From [Clostridium] scindens ATCC 35704 (GTDB taxonomy: Bacteria > Bacillota > Clostridia > Lachnospirales > Lachnospiraceae), in assembly GCF_004295125.1 (NCBI RefSeq), contig NZ_CP036170.1, forward strand, positions 2,420,501 through 2,484,500: 64,000 nt of DNA. Direction: 5' to 3'. This document shows, one piece after another, positions 54,732 through 62,194 of the stretch. Under the pieces are notes generated by a model. The model made no database searches and had not been told where the DNA came from. It worked only from the letters and a program-made list of their open reading frames with translations. The position numbers were made by a program, and so were the translations under genes. Every line of letters begins with the position of its first letter. Position 1 is the first letter of the stretch.

Positions 54732-55304
54732 TTAGTTCAGAAAATCTTCGTCGTCATCGGTAGCGAAGTCGGACTCAGCGCTTGCCTTGCCGCCGAGAGG
54801 CTCACCGTCACGGATCTTCTGCAGGTTGTTGAGCCCGCATGCGATTCCCTTATTACCGGAAGAGTTGAAAGCATAGAACGTGATGCTGGCTCTGCCGTAT
54901 ACTCCGGAGTAAACCTCGGAGCGTGTAAGGATAGGATTGAGATCCGCATCCACGATGCCGGGAGCAGAGGTTGCATTGGCATTAACAAAGTAGGCATTCT
55001 TATATGCCTCGTCGTCAGGACGCTCTGCATCGCCGTCACGGAGCGGAGTCTTTAAGACAGAGAGAGCAGGTACGGACTTGCCGTTGCCCTTGAGCTTTGC
55101 TTCGCCTTCTTTGTAAGCAGCCTCAATGGCAGCCTTGATCTTGGCGATGGTCTTGGTGTCGGACTTAGGAATGATGAGGCTTACACTGTATTTGGGAGTG
55201 CCGCCGTTGATGGACTTAGGCTCCCAGACATTTGCGTAGCTCCAGCGAGTGTCGACACCGGTGATAACCTTCATAGGATTTGATACTTTTACATTCTTGT
55301 TCAT
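54732..55304 (-). CDS. DUF2815 phage single-strand DNA-binding-like protein
   Basis: This 190-residue protein is of family DUF2815, found in phages beside DUF2800 and DNA polymerase and thought to bind single-stranded DNA (OB-like fold): RWSYANVWEPKSINGGTPKY, VSLIIPKSDT and a C-terminal acidic tail (DFATDDDEDFLN) like that of SSB. ATG 55304 has GGAGG upstream. Confidence 0.88.
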   Translation of the reverse strand: MNKNVKVSNPMKVITGVDTRWSYANVWEPKSINGGTPKYSVSLIIPKSDTKTIAKIKAAIEAAYKEGEAKLKGNGKSVPALSVLKTPLRDGDAERPDDEAYKNAYFVNANATSAPGIVDADLNPILTRSEVYSGVYGRASITFYAFNSSGNKGIACGLNNLQKIRDGEPLGGKASAESDFATDDDEDFLN

Positions 55305-55305
55305 A

Positions 55306-56436
55306 TTAGTTTTCCTCCATAAAATCATTTTTTGCTGTATTCATGGCCGGGCGCTTATCTGACTCCGGCACAAGTGTGGGTTTGCCCTGTGGCTTTTCGA
55401 TGTAAGCCGACAGGAGTTCATCAAAGCGGGACTTGCCGAGAAGTTTCTGCATGGCGGTGATGCCCAGCAGCTTTTTCTCATACGGATCAAAGCCTGCTTT
55501 CTCGACTGCATCGATAACTGCAGTCTCATTGCTGTATTTACGGTTAGCTCTGCCTTCGACGAGTTTGAAGCCAGACCATTCTTTTCCGGAGAGAGCCTGC
55601 TGGAGAGCATATTCCTTGATGTCGTATGCCCAGCTGACAAGCTCATCAACCTTTCCGAGAATGACTTCAATCTCAGTGTCTGTAAGTAGCGGCGGTAGCT
55701 TGAAATCATGCTGCGCGAGCTTCAGATTTGCTTCGGCTCTGGCACGGCACTCGTTCTTGGCCTTACAGAAGCCGCACCATTCACCACACAGGAAGTTTCC
55801 ATCTCCGGCAAATGCCAGCTCTGCGGTAGGCTTCAATACTTCATCCGCCCAGCGGTACAGGTCTTCCTTGCTTATTTCGTAGGTGCTGACGTTCTGACGT
55901 CTCGGTTGATAGATGGTCATGGAAACCGTGTCGATGTTGTAAATATCATCAAAAAGCTCCAAAGCACCGAGTGCATAGCACTGCATCTGCGGGTTTGCCT
56001 CAGCAGAGACCAGAACGCCTAAGCCGTGTTTGTAGTCAATTACCCGGAGTGTGCCGTCAGCGATGATGATGCAGTCGGCTGTACCGAAGCCTTGTTCTAC
56101 CCAGCGGGAGAAGTCTACACGCTGTTCAATAAGGACTACCGGGTCGGCACAGGTTTTCTTTGCTGCCTCGACCTGCTCCAGCACATATTCGGAATAGCCG
56201 CTGGCGCAGTCTTCCATTTCCTCTGAGTACCATTTGAGGCTTTCGGTCGGATCTTCTGTGGAAAGTCCCAGTGCTGTCTTGAGCTTGTATTCGCCAAGAG
56301 CATGAGCATCGGTTCCTTCGGCAGCGTAGTCACTTCCTTTATCCTCATAGGTTTCACAGAGCCTTGCTGAAGGCGGGCAGTGAATCCACCTATCGGAGCT
56401 TGAGGCGGAGAGGATTGCATGCTGTTTACTTGCCAT
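55306..56436 (-). CDS. DUF2800 phage Cas4-like nuclease
   Basis: This 376-residue protein of family DUF2800 has a RecB/Cas4-type PD-(D/E)XK nuclease core (GTADCIIIADG, then LRVIDYKHG) and cysteines C(x2)C...C near GEWCGFCKAKNEC that can hold an Fe-S cluster. It likely processes DNA ends during replication or recombination. ATG 56436 follows GGAGG and overlaps the upstream gene by 11 bases. Confidence 0.88.
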   Translation of the reverse strand: MASKQHAILSASSSDRWIHCPPSARLCETYEDKGSDYAAEGTDAHALGEYKLKTALGLSTEDPTESLKWYSEEMEDCASGYSEYVLEQVEAAKKTCADPVVLIEQRVDFSRWVEQGFGTADCIIIADGTLRVIDYKHGLGVLVSAEANPQMQCYALGALELFDDIYNIDTVSMTIYQPRRQNVSTYEISKEDLYRWADEVLKPTAELAFAGDGNFLCGEWCGFCKAKNECRARAEANLKLAQHDFKLPPLLTDTEIEVILGKVDELVSWAYDIKEYALQQALSGKEWSGFKLVEGRANRKYSNETAVIDAVEKAGFDPYEKKLLGITAMQKLLGKSRFDELLSAYIEKPQGKPTLVPESDKRPAMNTAKNDFMEEN

Positions 56437-56749
56437 TTGCAATTACCTCCGCGTCTTTAAGTAAGGCTTCATAGTTCGCCGGATCAACTGCTGAGAGCTT
56501 TGCGGCACCGTATTTCTGAAGAAGCGCACGAACCTCTGCGGTATGACCGGAGCGTGAAAGATTTGCAAGAACAGGTCTTACATCTTCAAGCTTCAGTTCC
56601 TTCTTGGGTTCAGGCTTCACAGGCTCAGGTGCTTCAGATTCATCAGAGCCGGAGAATTGCTTGTAGAGCCAGTCGGCTGCGTCGTTAATAGCGGCAGCTG
56701 CATTTCTCAGGTCTTCTATGGTCTGTGCCATATCTGCCATCTTTGACAT
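56426..56749 (-). CDS. Phage replication-module hypothetical protein, 107 residues
   Basis: An N-terminal helix (MAQTIEDLRNAAAAINDAAD), a proline/glutamate linker (EAPEPVKPEPKKE) and a C-terminal helical domain (LEDVRPVLANLSRSG, VRALLQKYGAAKLS) resembling rRNA/DNA-binding helical repeats of phage proteins. AAGGAGG precedes ATG 56749. Its position just before DUF2800 suggests a helper for that nuclease or for the SSB-like DUF2815. Confidence 0.65.
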   Translation of the reverse strand: MSKMADMAQTIEDLRNAAAAINDAADWLYKQFSGSDESEAPEPVKPEPKKELKLEDVRPVLANLSRSGHTAEVRALLQKYGAAKLSAVDPANYEALLKDAEVIANGK

Positions 56750-56894
56750 TTGTTTTTCCTCCTTCCTCGGATTTGCTTTGTGCGGCAAGAATAGAGAGGT
56801 TTCTTGCCAATCTTGCGGATACGTGACTGATGGAGTTCAGAAGCTTGATCTCCTCGTTTACGTTCCCGCCGGTGTCTGCGTAACTGCGATACAT
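56685..56894 (-). CDS. Small phage protein, 69 residues, overlapping next gene
   Basis: ATG 56894 has GAGGTG seven bases before it. The first two thirds are a helix (EEIKLLNSISHVSARLARNL) that looks conserved. The last ~20 codons overlap the downstream gene by 65 bases in another frame and are unlikely-looking, so the functional part may be short. Confidence 0.5.
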   Translation of the reverse strand: MYRSYADTGGNVNEEIKLLNSISHVSARLARNLSILAAQSKSEEGGKTNVKDGRYGTDHRRPEKCSCRY

Positions 56895-56940
56895 ACTGTT
56901 CACCTCGCTTCCTGAAGGCGTTTCTCTCTGTCCTTCAAGT

Positions 56941-56973
56941 TCCACTGGAGATGAGCGAGCATTTTGAGCGGAA
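56941..56973 (-). repeat. Intercistronic motif, copy 2
   Basis: TTCCACTGGAGATGAGCGAG continuing to TTTGAGCGGA; partner of the copy at 52420-52453. Both are placed between the stop of one phage gene and the Shine-Dalgarno site of the next. Confidence 0.6.
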
Positions 56974-57049
56974 AAAAATAAAAAAGTTCCGACCACCATT
57001 CCAAAGCAGGACAGTGGCCGGAAAGACGGCTTGTATTATATAGGTAGTA

Positions 57050-57559
57050 TTAGTAACCGCGAACCTTGCGAAGTTCAGTACGATACTTCTTCATTTGATC
57101 AGCAAAGGTACGCTGTGGTCTGCCGAGTGCTTCGGCGATTTTACGGTCGGAGATGCCTTCCGGGTGATCCTTCCAAAGCTGAATGATGGTATCAGCCTCC
57201 GGATCAAGTTGACGCAGCTTGTCGATAAGCTGAGCAAGAAGCTGACAGTCAGCAACAACATCTTCTATAGAAGGACTGTCGTCCGGAATGTAATCGCCGA
57301 GAGTGCCTTCGCCGTCAGGCAGGGGCTGATCCAAAGATGTGGTGTCACCTGCTGCGTGATACTCACAGCCGATGCAGTCGCCGTCACACTTCCAGATGAA
57401 GCGGTAAGGACACATGCATCTGCCATGATTCTGTTCCTTATCACGGATACGCGAAGCTTCTCTATAGAAAGAGTCGTGCTGTGCTTTTGTGACCGGAACC
57501 TTTTCACCGGTGCTGCGGACGTAGATGAAATAAGTCTTCTGATTGTCTTTGTTTTGCAT
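57050..57559 (-). CDS. Sigma-70 region 4-like phage regulator with cysteine cluster
   Basis: This 169-residue protein has a central cysteine group (RCMCPYRFIWKCDGDCIGCEY) that could bind zinc. The C-terminal helical domain is like sigma factor region 4 (LIDKLRQLDPEADTIIQLW, then the recognition helix SDRKIAEALGRPQRTFADQM). It is the first gene of the leftward phage module, so probably its transcriptional activator. ATG 57559 directly follows AGGAGGG, which lies in a mutually exclusive hairpin system. Confidence 0.72.
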   Translation of the reverse strand: MQNKDNQKTYFIYVRSTGEKVPVTKAQHDSFYREASRIRDKEQNHGRCMCPYRFIWKCDGDCIGCEYHAAGDTTSLDQPLPDGEGTLGDYIPDDSPSIEDVVADCQLLAQLIDKLRQLDPEADTIIQLWKDHPEGISDRKIAEALGRPQRTFADQMKKYRTELRKVRGY

Positions 57560-57667
57560 AAGAAAGCCCTCCTTCGGCTTTTGCCGAAATGGAGAGCTCC
57601 AGACATGCAAAACCAGACCACAGGTGTGAGAGCATACCGAAGGATTACTCCATTTCGGCTGCACCTC
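57560..57667 (-). promoter_or_regulatory. Leader with alternative hairpins and a two-codon ORF controlling the sigma-like gene
   Basis: Reading the minus strand: GAGGTG (57667-57662), eight bases, then ATG GAG TAA (57653-57645). The ATGGAG is part of GCCGAAATGGAG (57659-57648), which pairs perfectly over 12 bases with CTCCATTTCGGC (57594-57583). That second strand can instead pair with what follows: TTCGGC-AAAA-GCCGAA, extended by CTCC with GGAG of the Shine-Dalgarno site. So one structure frees the ribosome site and the other hides it. A ribosome on the mini-ORF would block the first hairpin. Confidence 0.55.
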
Positions 57668-57707
57668 ACTTCCGGTGATCGGTACAGTATTTGATTGTCA
57701 ATTGAGT

Positions 57708-57749
57708 CACGTGGAACCGGAAACACCCTGCGCAGATGGCTCCCACGTG
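57708..57749. repeat. Inverted repeat in divergent spacer
   Basis: CACGTGG (57708-57714) and CCACGTG (57743-57749) are perfect arms separated by 28 bases, upstream of the leader of the leftward module. They could be an operator or an RNA stem. A short GGGG/CCCC hairpin follows near 57774. Confidence 0.4.
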
Positions 57750-57816
57750 CTAATTAGAAGTATGCCATCTTTGGGGTCGAAAACCCCGGACACGAATATG
57801 TCCTTTATTTCCGATA

Positions 57817-57840
57817 AATGCCTTGTTTTCAAGGGCATTT
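57817..57840. other. Attachment-like or hairpin sequence in divergent spacer
   Basis: AAATGCCTTG and CAAGGGCATTT form an imperfect hairpin around TTTT. The core GCCTTGTTTTCAAG matches the sequence next to rlmD at 44408 with one mismatch in 14. If both are attachment-site traces, the element would span 44.4-57.8 kb and the restriction operon would lie outside it. Confidence 0.3.
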
Positions 57841-57871
57841 TGGGCTTTTAGAGAAGGAATAAAAAGGAAAA

Positions 57872-57901
57872 GAGCACCGGACACAGTCATGTCTGGTGCT
57901 C
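57872..57901. terminator. Strong hairpin in divergent spacer
   Basis: GAGCACCGGACA (57872-57883) pairs with TGTCTGGTGCTC (57890-57901) with one G-U pair and a six-base loop. T-tracts on either side are weak. It separates the two divergent units. Confidence 0.5.
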
Positions 57902-57953
57902 GAAAATCACAACGCAAAAATATAACGAAATGATAACAAATAACAGAAAACTC

Positions 57954-57982
57954 TTGAAAAATTCACACTTGGGGTGTATACT
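57954..57982 (+). promoter_or_regulatory. Promoter of the restriction-modification operon
   Basis: TTGAAA (57954-57959) and TATACT (57977-57982) are 17 bases apart, 44 bases before the HTH gene start. Confidence 0.7.
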
Positions 57983-58026
57983 AAAATAGTTAAACTGTAT
58001 GCAGATTCAAACCACGAGGTGAAACC

Positions 58027-58224
58027 ATGGAAGAACTAATGAACGATAAATGGATAAGTATAGATGAAGCTGCAGAGTACTTGGGTATAAAGACGGTTAC
58101 GCTCCGCAGTTGGATCAGAAACGGTAAAGAAGGTTTGCCTGCTCAAAAAATAGGTAAACAGTGGAAGTTTAAGATCTCAGAACTCGATGAATGGGTCAAA
58201 AGTGGTAAGAGTGCAAACGACTGA
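58027..58224 (+). CDS. Helix-turn-helix (excisionase-family) protein leading the hsd operon
   Basis: This 65-residue DNA-binding protein has the MerR/excisionase-like winged helix (SIDEAAEYLGIKTVTLRSWI, then KIGKQWKFKISELDEWV). GAGGTG lies before ATG 58027. Being first in the operon with hsdM, it may control timing of modification before restriction, as control proteins do, though true C-proteins are Xre-type. Confidence 0.85.
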   Translation: MEELMNDKWISIDEAAEYLGIKTVTLRSWIRNGKEGLPAQKIGKQWKFKISELDEWVKSGKSAND

Positions 58225-58271
58225 ATATAAGTGAAAACCTAAGAAAATCAATAGACAAGGAGCAGGCAAAT

Positions 58272-60944
58272 ATGGCTGTCAAGAAAACACAATTATATGC
58301 ATCGCTGTGGGCGAGCTGTGACAAACTTCGCGGAGGCATGGATTCCTCTGAATACAAGGACTATATCCTGACGCTTCTGTTCATGAAGTATGTCACTGAT
58401 AAATTTAAGAATAAAGGAGCCTATGAGGATATCAAAGTCTTCGACAAGGCACACGATAAAGACCCTGATCCAGAGAAGAGAACAGGTTGCTCCTTTGACG
58501 ACTTTATAGCTCTGAAGGGAAAGAAGAACATTGGCGAAGGTATGGACAAGATCATTGCCCGACTCGCCGATGAGAACACTGACCTGAAGGGTGTCATTGA
58601 TATTGCCCATTTTAACGATGAGAAGAAGCTTGGCAGCGGTAAGGAAATGGTCGACAAGCTGACCGACCTGATTTCTATATTCCAGCGTCCGGAGCTCGAT
58701 TTCTCTCGTAATAAGGCTGAAGGCGATGACATCATCGGAGATGCGTATGAATATTTGATGAGGAAGTTTGCTACAGAGAGCGGAAAGAGCAAGGGACAAT
58801 TCTATACGCCTGCAGAAGTCTCCAGAATCCTCGCAAACGTTGTAGGCATCAGCCGATGCACTGATTCCAGTGCCACTGTATGTGATCCGGCATGCGGCAG
58901 TGGCAGTCTGTTAATCCGAGCTATTGATGCGGCTCCTATTCCAATCATGGGATACGGTCAGGAAAAAGAAAGCACAACTGCTGGTCTTGCAAAGATGAAT
59001 GCCGTACTGCATCGTAAAGCAGAAATTACAATTAAGAGCGGCAACACATTCTCGAATCCGCAGTATCTCGACAAGTCCGATAATTCCATTCTTGAACGTT
59101 TTGACTATATCGTAGCCAATCCACCGTTTTCAATGAAAAACTGGAGAGATGGGCTTAAAGAGTATGGCCGTTTTGAAGGCTATGGTGATACGCCTCCGGA
59201 AAAGAATGGCGACTATGCTTGGCTGATGCATATTCTGAAGACACTAAAATCAAACGGAAAGGCTGCGGTTATTCTGCCTCATGGTGTTCTTTTTCGTGGG
59301 AATGCCGAGGCTACCATCAGAGAAGCAATCATCAAGAAGCACTGGATCAAGGGCATCATCAGCCTTCCAGCAAACCTGTTCTATGGTACCGGTATTGCCG
59401 CCTGCGTTCTTGTTATCGATAAAGAGGGCGCGGCAAACAGACAGGGTATCTTTATGATCGATGCAAGTCGCGGCTATGTTAAAGACGGAAATAAGAACCG
59501 TCTGCGTGAGCGTGATATTTATAGGATCATCACCACATTCAACGAGCAGATTACAACAGATCCGAAGTATGCCCGTTTTGTGCCAAACGATGAAATAGAG
59601 AAAAAGAACGAATACAACCTGAACATCACCAGATATATCGATTCAACCGATCCGGAGGATATTCAGGATATCTATGCGCACATTCACGGCGGAATTCCGG
59701 CAGTGGATATTAACAGTCTGTCCAAATACTGGGATGTATTCCCTTCCCTGAAAACCGAGCTCCTGACGGCAATCAGCGAGAAGTATTACAGCCTGAATGT
59801 TGAACACGAGAACATCCGACAGACTATTTACAAGAATGCGGAATTCTCAGAATACGGCGAGAAGCTTGACGATGCCTTTGCAGAATGGAAGACCAAGGAG
59901 TATCCTGCGCTTTCAACTCTCGATGAAGATGTCTCTGCAAAAGAACTGATTGTAAGCCTTGCTGAAGACATTTTGGCAGAGTTTGAGCATCTGACATTGA
60001 TAGATAAATATGATGTCTATCAGGTGCTGTTGGCATATTGGAACGAGGTCATGAACGATGACGTGTCATTGATCATCAGTGAACCGGACGGCTATGCAAA
60101 TGCTCGCGCAACAGACAACATCGAGGAGGAAATTACATCCGGAAAGAAAAAGGGAGAAATGAAGATCACCGGCTGGGAAGGCCGACTGATTCCGAAAAAC
60201 ATAGTAATCGATGCTTTTTTCCGTGAAGAAAAGAACGCCATCGAAGAAGCTGAGAACGTTGCAACAGAGACCGAATCACAGCTTTTAGATTTAATCGAAA
60301 GTGCGGACGAAGAATCCGCTCTGGCCGATGTGGCAGAAAACGGTAAGGTTAAAGTAAAAGACATAGAAGCAAAAATTGCTGAACTTACGCAGCACGTCGA
60401 AACCGAAGAAACCATTGAACTTGAAGTTATTCTCATGGATCTTCATTTGGTTAATACAAAGAAGCGTCTGGAAGCTTATCTTGTTGGCCATCCGCTTTGT
60501 AAGAGTGCGGTTAATGAAAATGGGAAAATCACAAAGAGTTCAATCGAATATCGTTTATCTGTCATAAGGACTGAAGAAAGTGTGCCTGAAGACTTACAAG
60601 ATGATGTAAATCAGTTAAAGATGGCGCTGGAACTTAGCAATAAGATTTCAGAATACAATAAAATCGTCAAAGAACTCTATCAGGCACTGGATGAAAAATG
60701 CCGTGCAAGATATGAAACACTGACTGACGAAGAGATTATTGACTTGCTCGTAAACAGAAAATGGTTCGACAGCATCTTCTCCGGCATCAGTGATTTGTAT
60801 GCGGCTATTTCTCACCGCCTGACGAACAGAATTGTTGAGCTGGCAGAGAGATATGAAAGTACACTCCCAGAGCTTTCAACTGATACAGCGGAGTATGAGA
60901 CGAAGGTAAAGTCTCATCTGGAAAGGATGGGATTTGAATGGTAA
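58272..60944 (+). CDS. hsdM: Type I restriction-modification methyltransferase subunit, long form
   Basis: This 890-residue N6-adenine methyltransferase has an N-terminal HsdM helical domain (about 1-165), the SAM motif VCDPACGSGSLLIRA and the catalytic NPPF in VANPPFSMKNW. The core ends near residue 480. About 400 more residues follow, acidic and helical, larger than the usual ~500-530-residue HsdM; they include EEITSGKKKGEMKITGWEG and long coiled coils. It overlaps hsdS by seven bases. Confidence 0.93.
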   Translation: MAVKKTQLYASLWASCDKLRGGMDSSEYKDYILTLLFMKYVTDKFKNKGAYEDIKVFDKAHDKDPDPEKRTGCSFDDFIALKGKKNIGEGMDKIIARLADENTDLKGVIDIAHFNDEKKLGSGKEMVDKLTDLISIFQRPELDFSRNKAEGDDIIGDAYEYLMRKFATESGKSKGQFYTPAEVSRILANVVGISRCTDSSATVCDPACGSGSLLIRAIDAAPIPIMGYGQEKESTTAGLAKMNAVLHRKAEITIKSGNTFSNPQYLDKSDNSILERFDYIVANPPFSMKNWRDGLKEYGRFEGYGDTPPEKNGDYAWLMHILKTLKSNGKAAVILPHGVLFRGNAEATIREAIIKKHWIKGIISLPANLFYGTGIAACVLVIDKEGAANRQGIFMIDASRGYVKDGNKNRLRERDIYRIITTFNEQITTDPKYARFVPNDEIEKKNEYNLNITRYIDSTDPEDIQDIYAHIHGGIPAVDINSLSKYWDVFPSLKTELLTAISEKYYSLNVEHENIRQTIYKNAEFSEYGEKLDDAFAEWKTKEYPALSTLDEDVSAKELIVSLAEDILAEFEHLTLIDKYDVYQVLLAYWNEVMNDDVSLIISEPDGYANARATDNIEEEITSGKKKGEMKITGWEGRLIPKNIVIDAFFREEKNAIEEAENVATETESQLLDLIESADEESALADVAENGKVKVKDIEAKIAELTQHVETEETIELEVILMDLHLVNTKKRLEAYLVGHPLCKSAVNENGKITKSSIEYRLSVIRTEESVPEDLQDDVNQLKMALELSNKISEYNKIVKELYQALDEKCRARYETLTDEEIIDLLVNRKWFDSIFSGISDLYAAISHRLTNRIVELAERYESTLPELSTDTAEYETKVKSHLERMGFEW

Positions 60945-62179
60945 ACGGAAACTGGAGTTATTGCAGATTAGATGAATATTTAAATCTTCTTACGGATTAC
61001 GATGCGAACGGTAGTTTTGCTGACATGGCCGCAAATGTACATACCGAATGGGGACATGGATATGCTTGGTATGTGAGAGCGACTGATTTGGAACAAAAGT
61101 TGCCGTTATCTGAAGTTCGCTATGCCGATAAATCTTCTTATGATTTTCTTAAGAAATCATCATTATTTGGCGGAGAACTTCTTATGGCAAAAAGAGGAGA
61201 AATTGGGAAGGTATACTTTTTTGAAATGAAAACAAAGTATGCCACATTGGCTCCAAATTTATATTTGTTAAAGCTGAATGATAAGGCAGATGGCAGGTTT
61301 TTGTATTATTACTTTCTTTCGAAGGAAGGACAGAAAAGAATAAAGGCAATAAATGCAAGCACTTCGTTAGGGGCAATTTATAAGGATGATGTAAAGGGGC
61401 TTTTAGTTCCATCCATACGGAAAAAAGAACAAGAGAATATTGCTGCATCATTGTCCGACGTTGATACTCTCATAACTGACCTGCAAAAGCTTATCCGTAA
61501 GAAGAAGGATATCCGTCAGGGTACGATGCAAATGCTGGTGACAGGCAAGAAGAGACTGGATGGCTATTCTGGTGATTGGGTAAAAATCAACCTTGCCAAG
61601 AATTCAAAATTGAAAGCTCGAATCGGTTGGCAGGGGCTTACTACGGCTGAATACTTAGATGAAGGTTATTCATTTTTGATCACAGGCACGGATTTTGACG
61701 GCGGACGGATTAATTGGAATGGATGCCATTTTGTGAATTACGACAGATATGCCCAAGATCCCAACATTCAGGTTTCGAATGGCGATCTCCTTTTAACAAA
61801 AGATGGGACTATAGGAAAAGTCGCGTATGTAACGGATTTGAAGAGACCGGCAACATTAAATAGTGGCGTTTTCCTTGTAAAACCTATTACAGATGCCTAT
61901 GTGGCGCATTTTATGTTTTATGTGCTTGAGTCATCTGTGTTCAAGGATTTTCTGCAACAGCTGTCTGCAGGATCAACAATAAATCATCTCTATCAGAAGG
62001 ATTTGGTGAAGTTTGACCTCTATGTTCCTCCGACAAAGGAAGAACAAGAAGCTATAGCGACGATCTTATTTGATATGGATTCAGATATTCACAAGTTAGA
62101 GGAGAAACTCTATAAGTATCAAGAAATAAAACAAGGCATGATGGAAGAGCTCCTGACCGGCAAGGTCAGATTATCGTAA
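60938..62179 (+). CDS. hsdS: Type I restriction-modification specificity subunit
   Basis: This 413-residue protein has two target-recognition domains (about 1-165 and 205-365), each followed by a conserved helix (SDVDTLITDLQKLIRKKKDI with MQMLVTGKKRL, and DMDSDIHKLEEKLYKYQEI with MEELLTGKVRL). It sets the two-part DNA site of the complex. A full two-domain HsdS with no extra hsdS copy or inverted repeats nearby argues against phase variation here. Confidence 0.92.
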   Translation: MVNGNWSYCRLDEYLNLLTDYDANGSFADMAANVHTEWGHGYAWYVRATDLEQKLPLSEVRYADKSSYDFLKKSSLFGGELLMAKRGEIGKVYFFEMKTKYATLAPNLYLLKLNDKADGRFLYYYFLSKEGQKRIKAINASTSLGAIYKDDVKGLLVPSIRKKEQENIAASLSDVDTLITDLQKLIRKKKDIRQGTMQMLVTGKKRLDGYSGDWVKINLAKNSKLKARIGWQGLTTAEYLDEGYSFLITGTDFDGGRINWNGCHFVNYDRYAQDPNIQVSNGDLLLTKDGTIGKVAYVTDLKRPATLNSGVFLVKPITDAYVAHFMFYVLESSVFKDFLQQLSAGSTINHLYQKDLVKFDLYVPPTKEEQEAIATILFDMDSDIHKLEEKLYKYQEIKQGMMEELLTGKVRLS

Positions 62180-62194
62180 GGAGGTGCCTGTCGA

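Noticed and set aside
60938-62179. Phase-variable hsdS system
   Set aside because: Only one hsdS, no inverted repeats, no neighbouring recombinase or partial hsdS within view.
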